From: Streptomyces fructofermentans
Lineage (GTDB): Bacteria > Actinomycetota > Actinomycetes > Streptomycetales > Streptomycetaceae
DNA: 64,000 bases
Assembly (NCBI RefSeq): GCF_014651055.1
Contig: NZ_BMWD01000022.1
Location: forward strand, 1-64,000
Reading direction: 5' to 3'
Shown here: positions 25,823-33,862 of the stretch, in pieces
How the letters are laid out: every line of letters starts with the position of its first letter
Numbering within the stretch: position 1 is the stretch's first letter
Translations under genes and position numbers: made by a program
Notes under the pieces: model-generated
The model's database searches: none
What the model was told of the DNA's origin: nothing
What the model saw: only the letters and a program-made list of their open reading frames with translations

Positions 25823-27046
25823 TCAGGCGGGGCGGTTCATGTCCGGGATGGAGATGGAGATCGGTTGCGCCTCGTTGAGGAAGAGGAGGACGAACTGGCG
25901 CAGCGCCTCCTCCAGGGTCCAGGCGGCGGCCGGGATCACCGGCAGGGCGATCAGCCCTTCCCTGAAGGCCACCAGAAGGGGCCACGCGGCCGCGATCAGC
26001 GGTTCCAGGATCGGCTCCCGGGCGAGACCGATCATGTCGCCCACGCGGTCGCCGAGGGTGTACCTGGAGAACGCGCTGATCAGGGGCCGGGTCAGACCGA
26101 GGTCGAGCTCGGCCACGATGTCCAGGAGGACTTCGGTCAGCGCCCTGCCCTCGTAGGTGGAGGCCAGCACCGGGTCGAGGAGTTGCCTGGACTGGGCGTT
26201 GGCCGCGTCCCAGGTCGCCGGGATGTACTCGTCGCGCACCCCGAGCATGTGTGCGCTGACCTGCCACACGTGCAGGTACGCCTCCGCGTCGGCGGCGCTG
26301 ACCCGGACACCCCACTCCCTCATCCTGCGCATGACGAACGTGGCGAGGCTGTGCCACGTGACGAGGATGTCCGCCTGGCTGATCGGCGACTTCTGGCCGC
26401 CGCTGGTCCGGGTCCAGTCCGGGGACTGCGGCAGCAGGTGGCGCACCGCCGCGTGCACCATGCGCGTCTTCACGCCGGTCACGATCATCGAGCCCTGCGG
26501 CAGATAGGCGTCCAGGGCCCCGATGTCGTAGCCGAGCTTCGCCGTCTTGGCGATGCGGTCCTTCATGTCCGCACCGCCCTTGGAGTAGTAGACGGCGCGT
26601 GACTCCCGGGGGATGGCGGTGCTCATGAGCCCGCTGCCCAGCCCGTAGAGCGCTCCGATGTAGATCCCCTTCTTCAGGTTGATCCGCGAGGCGCGGTCGA
26701 GTTTGTCCCTGTCCGCCCAGGACGGCATCCGGCGGGCGTGGTCCATGAACTCCCGCAGGTCTGCGGGGAGTCCTGCGGGCGGCGCCTGGTCGTTGCGGGT
26801 CCAGGTGGCCAGTTGGTCGTTGATCGCGCCGATTCCGCCGCGTTCGAGCACGGCCGCGAGTACGGGGTCGGCCTCCTCGTCCCACACCCACTGCGGGTCG
26901 ATTCCCGCACCGGAGCCCGCCACCGAACTGCCCGGCGCCCACGTCCACAGGGACCGGGCGTTGGCCGGCGTGGCCAGGCCCAGCGCTCCGAGGGCCCCCA
27001 GGGCCCCGCCTGCCGTCAACACCTTGCGTCTGCTGAACCCGTCCAT
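25823..27046 (-). CDS. lcp: Latex-clearing protein (rubber oxygenase), Tat-exported
   Basis: A 407-residue DUF2236 protein whose length and residue numbering match LcpK30. It has a Tat signal (SRRKVLTAGGALGALGALG) and a mature start at SLWTWAPG. The residues known to matter in LcpK30 fall at the same positions: Glu148 (IPRES), Arg164, Lys167 and Thr168 (DRIAKT) and haem-ligand His198 (KTRMVHAAVRH). Lcp is a b-type cytochrome that splits poly(cis-1,4-isoprene) with O2 into oligo-isoprenoid keto-aldehydes. The ATG at 27046 follows an AGGAG/GGAG region. It is the second of two tandem copies and precedes the molybdenum hydroxylase genes. Confidence 0.9.
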   Translation of the reverse strand: MDGFSRRKVLTAGGALGALGALGLATPANARSLWTWAPGSSVAGSGAGIDPQWVWDEEADPVLAAVLERGGIGAINDQLATWTRNDQAPPAGLPADLREFMDHARRMPSWADRDKLDRASRINLKKGIYIGALYGLGSGLMSTAIPRESRAVYYSKGGADMKDRIAKTAKLGYDIGALDAYLPQGSMIVTGVKTRMVHAAVRHLLPQSPDWTRTSGGQKSPISQADILVTWHSLATFVMRRMREWGVRVSAADAEAYLHVWQVSAHMLGVRDEYIPATWDAANAQSRQLLDPVLASTYEGRALTEVLLDIVAELDLGLTRPLISAFSRYTLGDRVGDMIGLAREPILEPLIAAAWPLLVAFREGLIALPVIPAAAWTLEEALRQFVLLFLNEAQPISISIPDMNRPA

Positions 27047-27161
27047 TGCTCCGAACTCCTCTGTGAGTCCTGTGTGAGGTGTGCTGCGGTCCCGTTCGCC
27101 GGGCCTCTCGAAGTGCTCGGCGGTGCGGGACGACCGGTGACGCATGCGGTGCCCCCACGCT

Positions 27162-28394
27162 TCAGCCGGTGCCGGGCCGGTTGGTGTCGGGGAGGCTGAT
27201 CGTGGCGCCCCGGCCCTTGGTGAGGAACCACAGGATGTACTGGCGGATCGCCTCGTCGATCGTCCAGGCCAGGGGCGGCACCAGCGGCAGCGGCAGCAGC
27301 CCCTCGCGGAAGGCGACCAGTGGCGGCCACACGAGCTTGATCGTCTTCAGCCAGAACCGCTCTTCGGGGATGGCGTCGAGGTCGGCGACCCGGTCGCCGA
27401 CCAGATAGCGGGCGAGCGCGTCGACGAGGGGGCGGTCGATGCCGCCGGGGCTGGTCTGCTCGGCGAGTTGGCCGAGGAGGATGTCGGTCAGTTCGACGCC
27501 TTCTCGCGTGGACGCCAGGACCGGGTCCAAGACCTGCTTGGACTGGGCCTCGGCCGCGTCCCAGGTGGCGGGGATGTACTCGTCGTGCGCCCCGAGCATG
27601 TGCACGCTGACCTGCCACACGTGGAGATACGCCGCCGACTCGGCCGGAGTCACGTTGATCTTCCACTCCAGCATCTTCTGCATCGCGTACGTGGCGAGAC
27701 TGTGCCAGGTGACCATGATGTCGGCCTGGCTGATCGGTGTCTTCTGGCCGTCGCTGATCCGGGGCCAGGCCGGGGACTGCGGCAGCAGGTGCCGAACCGC
27801 CGCGTGCACCATGCGCGTCTTCACGGCCTGCACGATGACGTCGCCGTCGGGCCGGTAGGCGTCGAGCGCCCCGATGGCGAAGCCGAGCAGGCTCGTCTTG
27901 GCGACGCGGTCCTCCATGTCCGCGCCGCCCTTGGAGTGGTAGACGGAGCGCGCCTCCCGGGGGATGGCGGTACTGAGCATGCCGCCGCCGACGCCGTTGA
28001 GGAGGTTGAGGTAGAAGCCCCGGCCCTTGTTGAACGTGGCCGCAGCCTCCAGCTTGGCGCGGTCCGCCCACGGGGGCAGTTGGCGCGCGTGCTCCATGAA
28101 GTCCCGCAGTTCCGCGGGGAGTCCGGTCGGCACCGGCTGGTCGTTGCGGGTCCAGGTGGCCAGTCGTGCGTTGACCGCCGCGACCTCACCGCGCTCCAGC
28201 ACGGCGGCGACCACCGGGTCGGCCTCCTCGTCCCACACCCATTGCGGGTCGATTCCCGCACCGGAGCCCGCCACCGAACTGCCCGGCGCCCACGTCCACA
28301 AGGACCGGGCGTTGGCGGGTGCGACGCCCAGCGCCGTGAAGGCGCCGAGAGCTCCGCCCGCCATCAACATCTTGCGCCTGCTGAGTCCGTCCAT
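27162..28394 (-). CDS. Latex-clearing protein paralogue, Tat-exported
   Basis: A 410-residue tandem paralogue of the next gene, with a near-identical Tat signal (SRRKMLMAGGALGAFTALG) and mature start. The catalytic set is kept one position earlier: Glu147 in IPREA, Arg163, Lys166 and Thr167 in DRVAKT, and His197 in KTRMVHAAVRH. It differs from its neighbour at the segment after residue 120 (FNKGRGFYLNLLNGVGGGML) and at the C-terminus (FLTKGRGATISLPD). It therefore may differ in products or stability. ATG at 28394 with AGGAG upstream. It is the first gene of the leftward lcp-lcp-oxiB-oxiA group. Confidence 0.88.
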   Translation of the reverse strand: MDGLSRRKMLMAGGALGAFTALGVAPANARSLWTWAPGSSVAGSGAGIDPQWVWDEEADPVVAAVLERGEVAAVNARLATWTRNDQPVPTGLPAELRDFMEHARQLPPWADRAKLEAAATFNKGRGFYLNLLNGVGGGMLSTAIPREARSVYHSKGGADMEDRVAKTSLLGFAIGALDAYRPDGDVIVQAVKTRMVHAAVRHLLPQSPAWPRISDGQKTPISQADIMVTWHSLATYAMQKMLEWKINVTPAESAAYLHVWQVSVHMLGAHDEYIPATWDAAEAQSKQVLDPVLASTREGVELTDILLGQLAEQTSPGGIDRPLVDALARYLVGDRVADLDAIPEERFWLKTIKLVWPPLVAFREGLLPLPLVPPLAWTIDEAIRQYILWFLTKGRGATISLPDTNRPGTG

Positions 28395-28722
28395 CGCGCT
28401 GAACTCCTCCTTGAGTCCTGTGGCTCGGGTCCCGGGCTCGTGACCCGGCGGCCGGGTGCGGCTCCGGCTCGTCGAATCCGGACGTGCGGGCTCTGTGGGC
28501 ACTGTGGTTCCGGCCGTGCGGCCCTGTCGCTGAGGCCTCGTCGCCGCCGGCCCTGCGACCTCGTGACCCTGCGGTTCCGTCGGAGCGTCCGAGCCTGGAT
28601 GCGCCAAGCCGGGATGCATCGCCCCCCTTGATACGATGAAACTGTTCGAGGCTCTCTGTATCACCAGGGGAGCACAGGCGGCGCGACAGCGCCAGAGTCT
28701 TCACCGAATCAGGGAGGCACTC
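28395..28722. other. Divergent promoter region of the rubber locus
   Basis: These 328 bases separate the first lcp gene (leftward) from the TetR gene (rightward). They should carry both promoters. The inverted TGATAC/GTATCA element at 28629 is the clearest structure. No coding sequence was seen. Confidence 0.5.
28629..28663. promoter_or_regulatory. Candidate operator of the lcp-locus TetR regulator
   Basis: TGATAC and GTATCA are inverted 23 bases apart in a locally AT-richer stretch, 60-95 bases before the regulator's GTG. The spacing is wide for a simple TetR dyad, so this is a weak assignment. Confidence 0.35.
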
Positions 28723-29412
28723 GTGGAACCTGTGCCGCCGGGCCGCACAAGGCCTTCCGGCTCCCCCTCCATGCTCGAACTCGCCTTCAACGAAGCCGTA
28801 TCGGGCAGCGAACCCGCCGACGGCGTGTCCGTGCGCCTGCTCGACGCCGCCCACGACCTGTTCTGCCGGATGGGGATCAAACGGACCACGATGGCGGACG
28901 TGGCACGGCTCGCGGGGGTCTCCCGGATCACCGTCTACCGACGCTTCGCCACCAAGGAGGCACTCGTCGAGCAGGTCGTGCGACGCGAGTTCCGGCGCTA
29001 CTTCGACCAGTTCGTCGTCGAGATCCGGGCGGCCCGGACCGTGGCCGACCGCGTCGTCCTGGGATTCGTCGGCTCGCTGCGCGCCATCCGGCACAACCGG
29101 TTGATCGGCGGCCTGATGGCCGTCGAGCCCGATGCGCTCGTGCCGTCGATGACCGGCGACGACGGCCGCACCCTGCTCACGGTGCGGCAGTTCGTCGCCG
29201 AGCGGCTCCGCCGGGAGCAACTGGCCGGCCACGTGGCGGGCGGGGTGGACGTGGACCTGGTCGCCGAGATGATGGTCCGCGTCTCCGCGTCGTTCCTGGT
29301 CTTCCCGAGCCACCTCATCGACCTCGACGACGATGTGCGGATGAGCGCGGTGGCCCGGCAGTTCCTCGTCCCGATGCTCGGGCCGCCGCACTCGGTCCCG
29401 GCTCCCCCGTAG
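28723..29412 (+). CDS. TetR-family regulator (LcpR-like)
   Basis: A 229-residue regulator with an N-terminal TetR helix-turn-helix (about residues 30-80, TTMADVARLAGVSRITVYRRF) and a variable ligand-binding C-terminus. The GTG at 28723 has GGGAGG seven bases upstream; the longer frame has no ribosome site. It is divergent from the first lcp gene. TetR regulators of this position control lcp in several rubber degraders, so repression relieved by rubber or its products is a reasonable inference. The effector is unknown. Confidence 0.8.
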   Translation: MEPVPPGRTRPSGSPSMLELAFNEAVSGSEPADGVSVRLLDAAHDLFCRMGIKRTTMADVARLAGVSRITVYRRFATKEALVEQVVRREFRRYFDQFVVEIRAARTVADRVVLGFVGSLRAIRHNRLIGGLMAVEPDALVPSMTGDDGRTLLTVRQFVAERLRREQLAGHVAGGVDVDLVAEMMVRVSASFLVFPSHLIDLDDDVRMSAVARQFLVPMLGPPHSVPAPP

Positions 29413-29566
29413 CGTTCACCCCTCTCCGCCTTCGCCGGCAGGGACGCGGGCGGTTCGAAGCACTGCCCGTACCGGACGGCCGGCTCACCTGTGCCGGCCA
29501 CGAAGCGGGGCAGCCCGCCGGGGTGGCCGTTGACGTGCCGCAGGTCGCCGCCGGTCCACGGGGAAC

Positions 29567-29746
29567 GCCGATGTCCGGGATCGGGCCGACGCCGACCTCC
29601 AGGCGTCCGGCGTCGCGGTGCGAACGGCGGCGCCGGTCGCCGACGAGCCCGGTCACCAGCGACGGCGGCTCGACGTGGTGCGGTGATCCGTTCCGGCCCC
29701 GTCCACGGGGAGTTCGGATCGCGTCGTGGATGAACGCTTCGGTCAC
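29567..29746 (-). pseudogene. Thiolase (acetyl-CoA acetyltransferase) N-terminal relic
   Basis: The leftward frame from a GTG at 29746 begins VTEAFIHDAIRTPRGRGRNG and continues with HHVEPPSLVTGL. This is the hallmark N-terminus of beta-oxidation thiolases of the FadA type (usually AYIYDAVRTPRG). After about 60 residues the similarity is lost and the active-site cysteine region is absent. Thiolases are about 390-400 residues. It is a remnant of a beta-oxidation gene that once flanked the acyl-CoA cluster. Confidence 0.7.
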
Positions 29747-29860
29747 TGCCTTCGCACTTCCTCTCCACCGGGGCGCGCACTGCCGAAGTCCCGCCCGCAC
29801 CGGCAGCGAGGGCTCCAACCCGGCCGGCGCCGCGCTTCGGCGAGGACAGGTAAGAGCAGA

Positions 29861-29879
29861 TATTGACTGCATGTCAATA
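29861..29879. promoter_or_regulatory. Perfect dyad TATTGAC-N5-GTCAATA
   Basis: A 19-base site with perfect seven-base arms, about 180 bases before the acyl-CoA synthetase and 115 bases upstream of the thiolase relic. Its form suits a TetR or FadR-type regulator of fatty acid genes; the TetR gene at 32004 is a candidate. Confidence 0.5.
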
Positions 29880-30061
29880 GAACAACGCAGGCCTATTTCC
29901 TTGCAATGAACGGCAGTTGCGCGTCCACGACAGCGCAACGAGGCCCGCCACCGATCTACTGCGGGCCCCTTGCCCAACCTATTGACACTCCGCCAACAAC
30001 GGGTTCAGTGTGGGGGCCGCTCAACCGGTCCGCACCTGGTTCGCGAGGGAGGGAGCCCGAC

Positions 30062-31879
30062 GTGACCACAGCAGAGCCGCCGCACGACTACGTCGAGGGG
30101 CTGACGATCACAGAACTGCTGCGCCGCAACGCGCGGGAGTTCGCCGAGCGGCCCGCACTGACCACCGGCCCCGGCCCCCACGCGGGGACCCTGAACTGGA
30201 CGCAGCTGCGCACCGAGGTCGCGGCCCTCACCCGGGGCCTGGCCGCGCTCGGCGTGACCCGGGGCGACCGCGTGCTCGTCGCCATGTCCCGGCGGGCCGA
30301 GCACTGGATCACGGACCTGGCCGCCGTACACCTGGGAGCCTTGTCGTGCAGCACGTACGACACGCTGAGCACCGAGCAGATCGGCGCCCTGGCCCGGCAC
30401 AGTGCCGCCGGCCTCGTCGTCCTGGAGGGCGAGGAGCAACTGGCCCGCTGGCGACCGGTACTGGACGAGCTGCCGCACCTGCGCGTCGTCGTCCTCGACC
30501 CGGACGCCGTCCCGGCCGACGACCCGCGTTTCGTCGGCTACGCGACCGTACGCAACGCCGTGCCGCCCGACAACGACGCGTTCGAGGCGCTCACCGACGC
30601 CGCCACCCCCGACCGGCCGCTGGCCCTGGTGTACACCTCGGGCACCACCGGCGACCCCAAGGGCGTGGTGCTCTCCCACCGCAACGTGATCCACGAGTCC
30701 GCGATGCAGGAACGGCTCGTCCCCCTCCCTGACCATCCGCGCACGGTGGCCCATCTCCCGATGGGCCACATCGCCGAGCGGGTGCTCGGGATCTACATGC
30801 CCCTCTACACCGCCGGCCACGTCACCATCTGCCCGGACCCGGGCCAGTTCCTGCCCACGCTGCTCGCGGTGCGCCCGCAGGGGTTCTTCGGCGTCCCCCG
30901 TGTGTGGGAAAAGCTCGCCGCCGGCCTGCTGGCCCGGATCACCACCCTGCCGGCGGACCAGGCCGCGGCCGTCGCGCAGGCCCAGCAGACCGCTCTGGAG
31001 GTGTACCGCCTCCGCTCCGCGGGCAAGGAGGTCCCCACCGAAAAGGCCGCCGCGCTGGAGGAGTTCGACCGCCACGTGCTGCGGCCCGTGCGGACCACCG
31101 TCGGACTCGACTCGTGCCGGCGCGCATTCAGCGGAGCCGCGCCGCTCCCCACCGGCGTCCTGGAGTTCCTGGCGAGTGTGGGACTGCCGGTCTACGAGGT
31201 GTGGGGGCTGAGCGAGACCACCGGCGCCGCGACGGTCAGCACACCTGCGGCGTTCGCGCCCGGCTCCGTCGGGCAGCCCGGTCCGGGCATCGAGGTCAAG
31301 GAGGCCGAGGACGGCGAGCTCCTGGTCCGGGGCCCCGTCGTCTTCTCCGGCTACCTCCGGGCCGACGGACACGTGGAGCCCGCGACCGATGCGGAAGGCT
31401 GGCTGGCCACCGGGGACATCGGCACGGTCGACTCACGGGGCATCGTCACCGTCACCGACCGCAAGAAGGAGATCATCATCACCACCGGCGGCAAGAACAT
31501 CGCCCCGGCGAGGATCGAGTCCCGGCTGCGGGCCCATCCCCTGGTCGCCCACGCCGTCGCGATCGGCGACCGGCGCCACCACGTCACCGCGCTCCTCGTC
31601 CTCGACGAGGAAACCGCCCCGCTCTGGGCCCGCACACACGGGATCGACGCCACCGACCTGGACGAACTGGCCCGCCACCCCAAGGTGCTGGCCGCCCTGG
31701 ACACCGCGGTCGAGGAGACCAACGCGGCGCTCTCACGGCCGGAACAGGTCAAGCGCTACCGCGTCCTCGCGGGCCCGTGGACCGCGGAGTCCGGTGAGCT
31801 GACCCCGAAACTGAGTCTGCGTCGCAGGGCCATCGACGAGCGGCACGCCGCGACGATCGAGTCGATGTACGACACATAG
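30062..31879 (+). CDS. Long-chain acyl-CoA synthetase (AMP-forming)
   Basis: A 605-residue adenylate-forming ligase that activates carboxylic acids to CoA thioesters. The P-loop-like YTSGTTGDPKGVVLSHRN, the adenine motif YEVWGLSETTG, the GWLATGDIG aspartate and the hinge DRKKEIIITTGGKNIAP are all present, in the order and length of FadD15-like enzymes. The GTG at 30062 has GGGAGGGAG upstream; the open frame begins earlier without support. It is the first of a rightward group with a TetR regulator, an acyl-CoA dehydrogenase and a flavoprotein. It may activate acids produced by the rubber locus, or ordinary fatty acids. Confidence 0.88.
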   Translation: MTTAEPPHDYVEGLTITELLRRNAREFAERPALTTGPGPHAGTLNWTQLRTEVAALTRGLAALGVTRGDRVLVAMSRRAEHWITDLAAVHLGALSCSTYDTLSTEQIGALARHSAAGLVVLEGEEQLARWRPVLDELPHLRVVVLDPDAVPADDPRFVGYATVRNAVPPDNDAFEALTDAATPDRPLALVYTSGTTGDPKGVVLSHRNVIHESAMQERLVPLPDHPRTVAHLPMGHIAERVLGIYMPLYTAGHVTICPDPGQFLPTLLAVRPQGFFGVPRVWEKLAAGLLARITTLPADQAAAVAQAQQTALEVYRLRSAGKEVPTEKAAALEEFDRHVLRPVRTTVGLDSCRRAFSGAAPLPTGVLEFLASVGLPVYEVWGLSETTGAATVSTPAAFAPGSVGQPGPGIEVKEAEDGELLVRGPVVFSGYLRADGHVEPATDAEGWLATGDIGTVDSRGIVTVTDRKKEIIITTGGKNIAPARIESRLRAHPLVAHAVAIGDRRHHVTALLVLDEETAPLWARTHGIDATDLDELARHPKVLAALDTAVEETNAALSRPEQVKRYRVLAGPWTAESGELTPKLSLRRRAIDERHAATIESMYDT

Positions 31880-32003
31880 GCGCCTGCCGCGGCCCCGCGC
31901 GGGACAGGCGGGCGGCAGGTCGTCGACGGAGCTGTCGGTGGCATCACGAGAGAACCCGGGACAGCCGAGACAGCCGAGAGAACCGAGAGAAGGCGAACGA
32001 CGG

Positions 32004-32624
32004 ATGGTCGGTCAGCGCCAGGCGCCACGACGCAGGATGGAGCCGGACGCCCGACGCGCGGAGATCCTCTCCGTCGCGCGCAGACTCTTCGGGGCGAACA
32101 GCTATGCCTCGGTGTCCACGTCGGACATCGCGGCCGAAGCCGGTGTGGCCCGCGCGCTGATCAACCACTACTTCGGCGGCAAGCGGCAGCTCTACCTGGA
32201 AGTGGTGCGCCAGATGATGGTCGTACCGGCCTCGGTGTCGGAGCGGCTGCCGCCGACCACGCCCGAGGAACGCCTGTCGATCTGCGTCGACCGCTGGCTC
32301 GAAGTCGTCGAACGCAACCGGGACATGTGGCTGTCCGCGATCGGTCTGGAATCCCTCGGCAACGACCCCGAGATCGACCAGATCATGCTCGAAGCCGATG
32401 AGATCGCGACCGACCGGATCCTCGAGGCAGCCATGATGACTGACATCACCGAGGGGCGGACCAAACTGCGGGCGATGATCCGTGCCCACAGCAGCATGCT
32501 CAAGGCCGCCTCCCGCGAGTGGCTGGTGCGCGGCACCCTCAGCCGCAGCGACCTGCACGTCATCCTCACCCGCACGGTGCTGCACCTGCTCAACACCGTC
32601 TTCCCGGCACTGCGGGAGAAGTGA
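32004..32624 (+). CDS. TetR-family regulator
   Basis: A 206-residue regulator with a TetR helix-turn-helix near the N-terminus (SVSTSDIAAEAGVARALINHYF, about residues 35-60). Its C-terminal effector domain carries no special motif. The ATG at 32004 has GAGAAGG upstream; an in-frame start at 31938 is less supported. Located 124 bases after the acyl-CoA synthetase and 86 before the acyl-CoA dehydrogenase, it most likely controls this catabolic group in response to an acyl-CoA. Confidence 0.8.
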   Translation: MVGQRQAPRRRMEPDARRAEILSVARRLFGANSYASVSTSDIAAEAGVARALINHYFGGKRQLYLEVVRQMMVVPASVSERLPPTTPEERLSICVDRWLEVVERNRDMWLSAIGLESLGNDPEIDQIMLEADEIATDRILEAAMMTDITEGRTKLRAMIRAHSSMLKAASREWLVRGTLSRSDLHVILTRTVLHLLNTVFPALREK

Positions 32625-32710
32625 GCACACTCCACGACCGAGCCGGCATCGAGCACGTCTCGGCGAAGGCGACACCGCGATCACGCCGAAGAGAGAGGAA
32701 GAGGGACACC

Positions 32711-33853
32711 ATGCCCCGAGCCCTGTCGGACGAACGTCGCGACCTGGTCAAGGCGGTACGCGACTTCTGCCGCCGCGAGTGCGGCACGAAGGAACAGCGC
32801 GACAAGCTGACCGCCAACGGCCAGGAGCAGCACAACCAGCAGCTGTACGAGAAGATGGCGGGGCTGGGCTGGCTGGGCATCGCCGTACCGGAGACGTACG
32901 GCGGCGCGGGCCTCAGCATGGTCGACCTCTGCCTGTTCCTCCAGGAGACCTCCTACGGACAGGCACCCATCAGCGGCTTCGGGACCACCGTCATCGCCGC
33001 CGCCGCGTACGAGAGGTTCGGCACCGAGGAGCAGAAGCGCCTCGTCCTCGAAGGTGTGGCGAAGGGCCGGGTCGAGGCCATCTCGATGTCCGAACCGGGC
33101 GCCGGGTCGGACGTGGGCGCGCTCACCTGCCGAGCCGATCGCACCGACGGCGGATACCTCGTCAACGGCCAGAAGACCTGGTGCTCCAACGCGCACTTCG
33201 CCGACCACATCCTGCTCATCGCACGCACAGGGCGGGACGGGACCAAGCACGACGGACTCACCCAGTTCATGGTGCCGACCGACGCCGAGGGCCTGCGGAT
33301 CAGCGGTATCGACACCATGGGCGGCAGGGACGTCAACGACCTCTACTTCACGGACACCTTCGTACCCGACTCCGCGGTCGTCGGCACCCCGGGACAAGCG
33401 TGGAACCAGTTGATGGCGGGGCTCAACCTGGAACGGATGATCCTCGGCGCGCTGATGCTGGGCGTGGCCCGGCGGGCCTTCGACGACACCCTCGCCTACG
33501 TCCGCCAACGCGAGCAGTTCGGCCGGCCGATCGGCTCCTTCCAGTCGCTCAAGCACCGTGTCGCCGACATGGCCACCGAACTCGCCTGCGCCGGGCTGCT
33601 CCTCGACGACGTCGCCGCCGCCATCGACGCCGAACCCGACCGCGTGTTCGCCCGGGAGGCGTCCATGGTCAAGCTCAAGTGCACCGAACTCGCCAAGCAC
33701 GTGACCCTGGAGGGCATGCAGATGATGGGCGGATACGGCTACGCCACGGAGTACGGCATGGAGGCCATGCTGCGGCGGACGGTCGTCTCCACGGTCTACG
33801 GCGGCACCAGCGAGATCCAGCGCGACATCATCGGCAAGACCTACGGTCTGTAG
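32711..33853 (+). CDS. Acyl-CoA dehydrogenase
   Basis: A 380-residue FAD-dependent alpha,beta-dehydrogenase of acyl-CoA thioesters. The family signature SMSEPGAGSDVGALTCRA (FAD contact) and QKTWCSNAHFADHI are visible, as are FGRPIGSFQSLKHRVADM and the C-terminal MMGGYGYATEYGMEAMLRR...GGTSEIQR. Length is normal. AGGGA precedes the ATG. The next gene starts nine bases after the stop, so the two are an operon. Substrate length or branching cannot be inferred; methyl-branched isoprenoid acyl-CoA is possible given the neighbouring lcp locus. Confidence 0.9.
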   Translation: MPRALSDERRDLVKAVRDFCRRECGTKEQRDKLTANGQEQHNQQLYEKMAGLGWLGIAVPETYGGAGLSMVDLCLFLQETSYGQAPISGFGTTVIAAAAYERFGTEEQKRLVLEGVAKGRVEAISMSEPGAGSDVGALTCRADRTDGGYLVNGQKTWCSNAHFADHILLIARTGRDGTKHDGLTQFMVPTDAEGLRISGIDTMGGRDVNDLYFTDTFVPDSAVVGTPGQAWNQLMAGLNLERMILGALMLGVARRAFDDTLAYVRQREQFGRPIGSFQSLKHRVADMATELACAGLLLDDVAAAIDAEPDRVFAREASMVKLKCTELAKHVTLEGMQMMGGYGYATEYGMEAMLRRTVVSTVYGGTSEIQRDIIGKTYGL

Positions 33854-33862
33854 GGGCGTACG

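Larger units (their letters stand above)
29413..30061. other. Region with a thiolase relic and operator-like dyad
   Basis: A 650-base stretch without an intact gene. It contains the thiolase fragment (29567-29746), the dyad at 29861-29879 and a short GC-rich inverted repeat (GGCCCGC/GCGGGCC, about 29942-29968) that might terminate transcription. The stretch 29413-29566 looks like further degraded sequence. Confidence 0.5.

Noticed and set aside
22992..26156. Very long rightward open frame (1,054 residues) opposite the molybdenum hydroxylase
   Set aside because: It lies antisense to the OxiB- and OxiA-like genes, has low-complexity His/Gly/Arg composition and no domain; high GC content opens the complementary frame.
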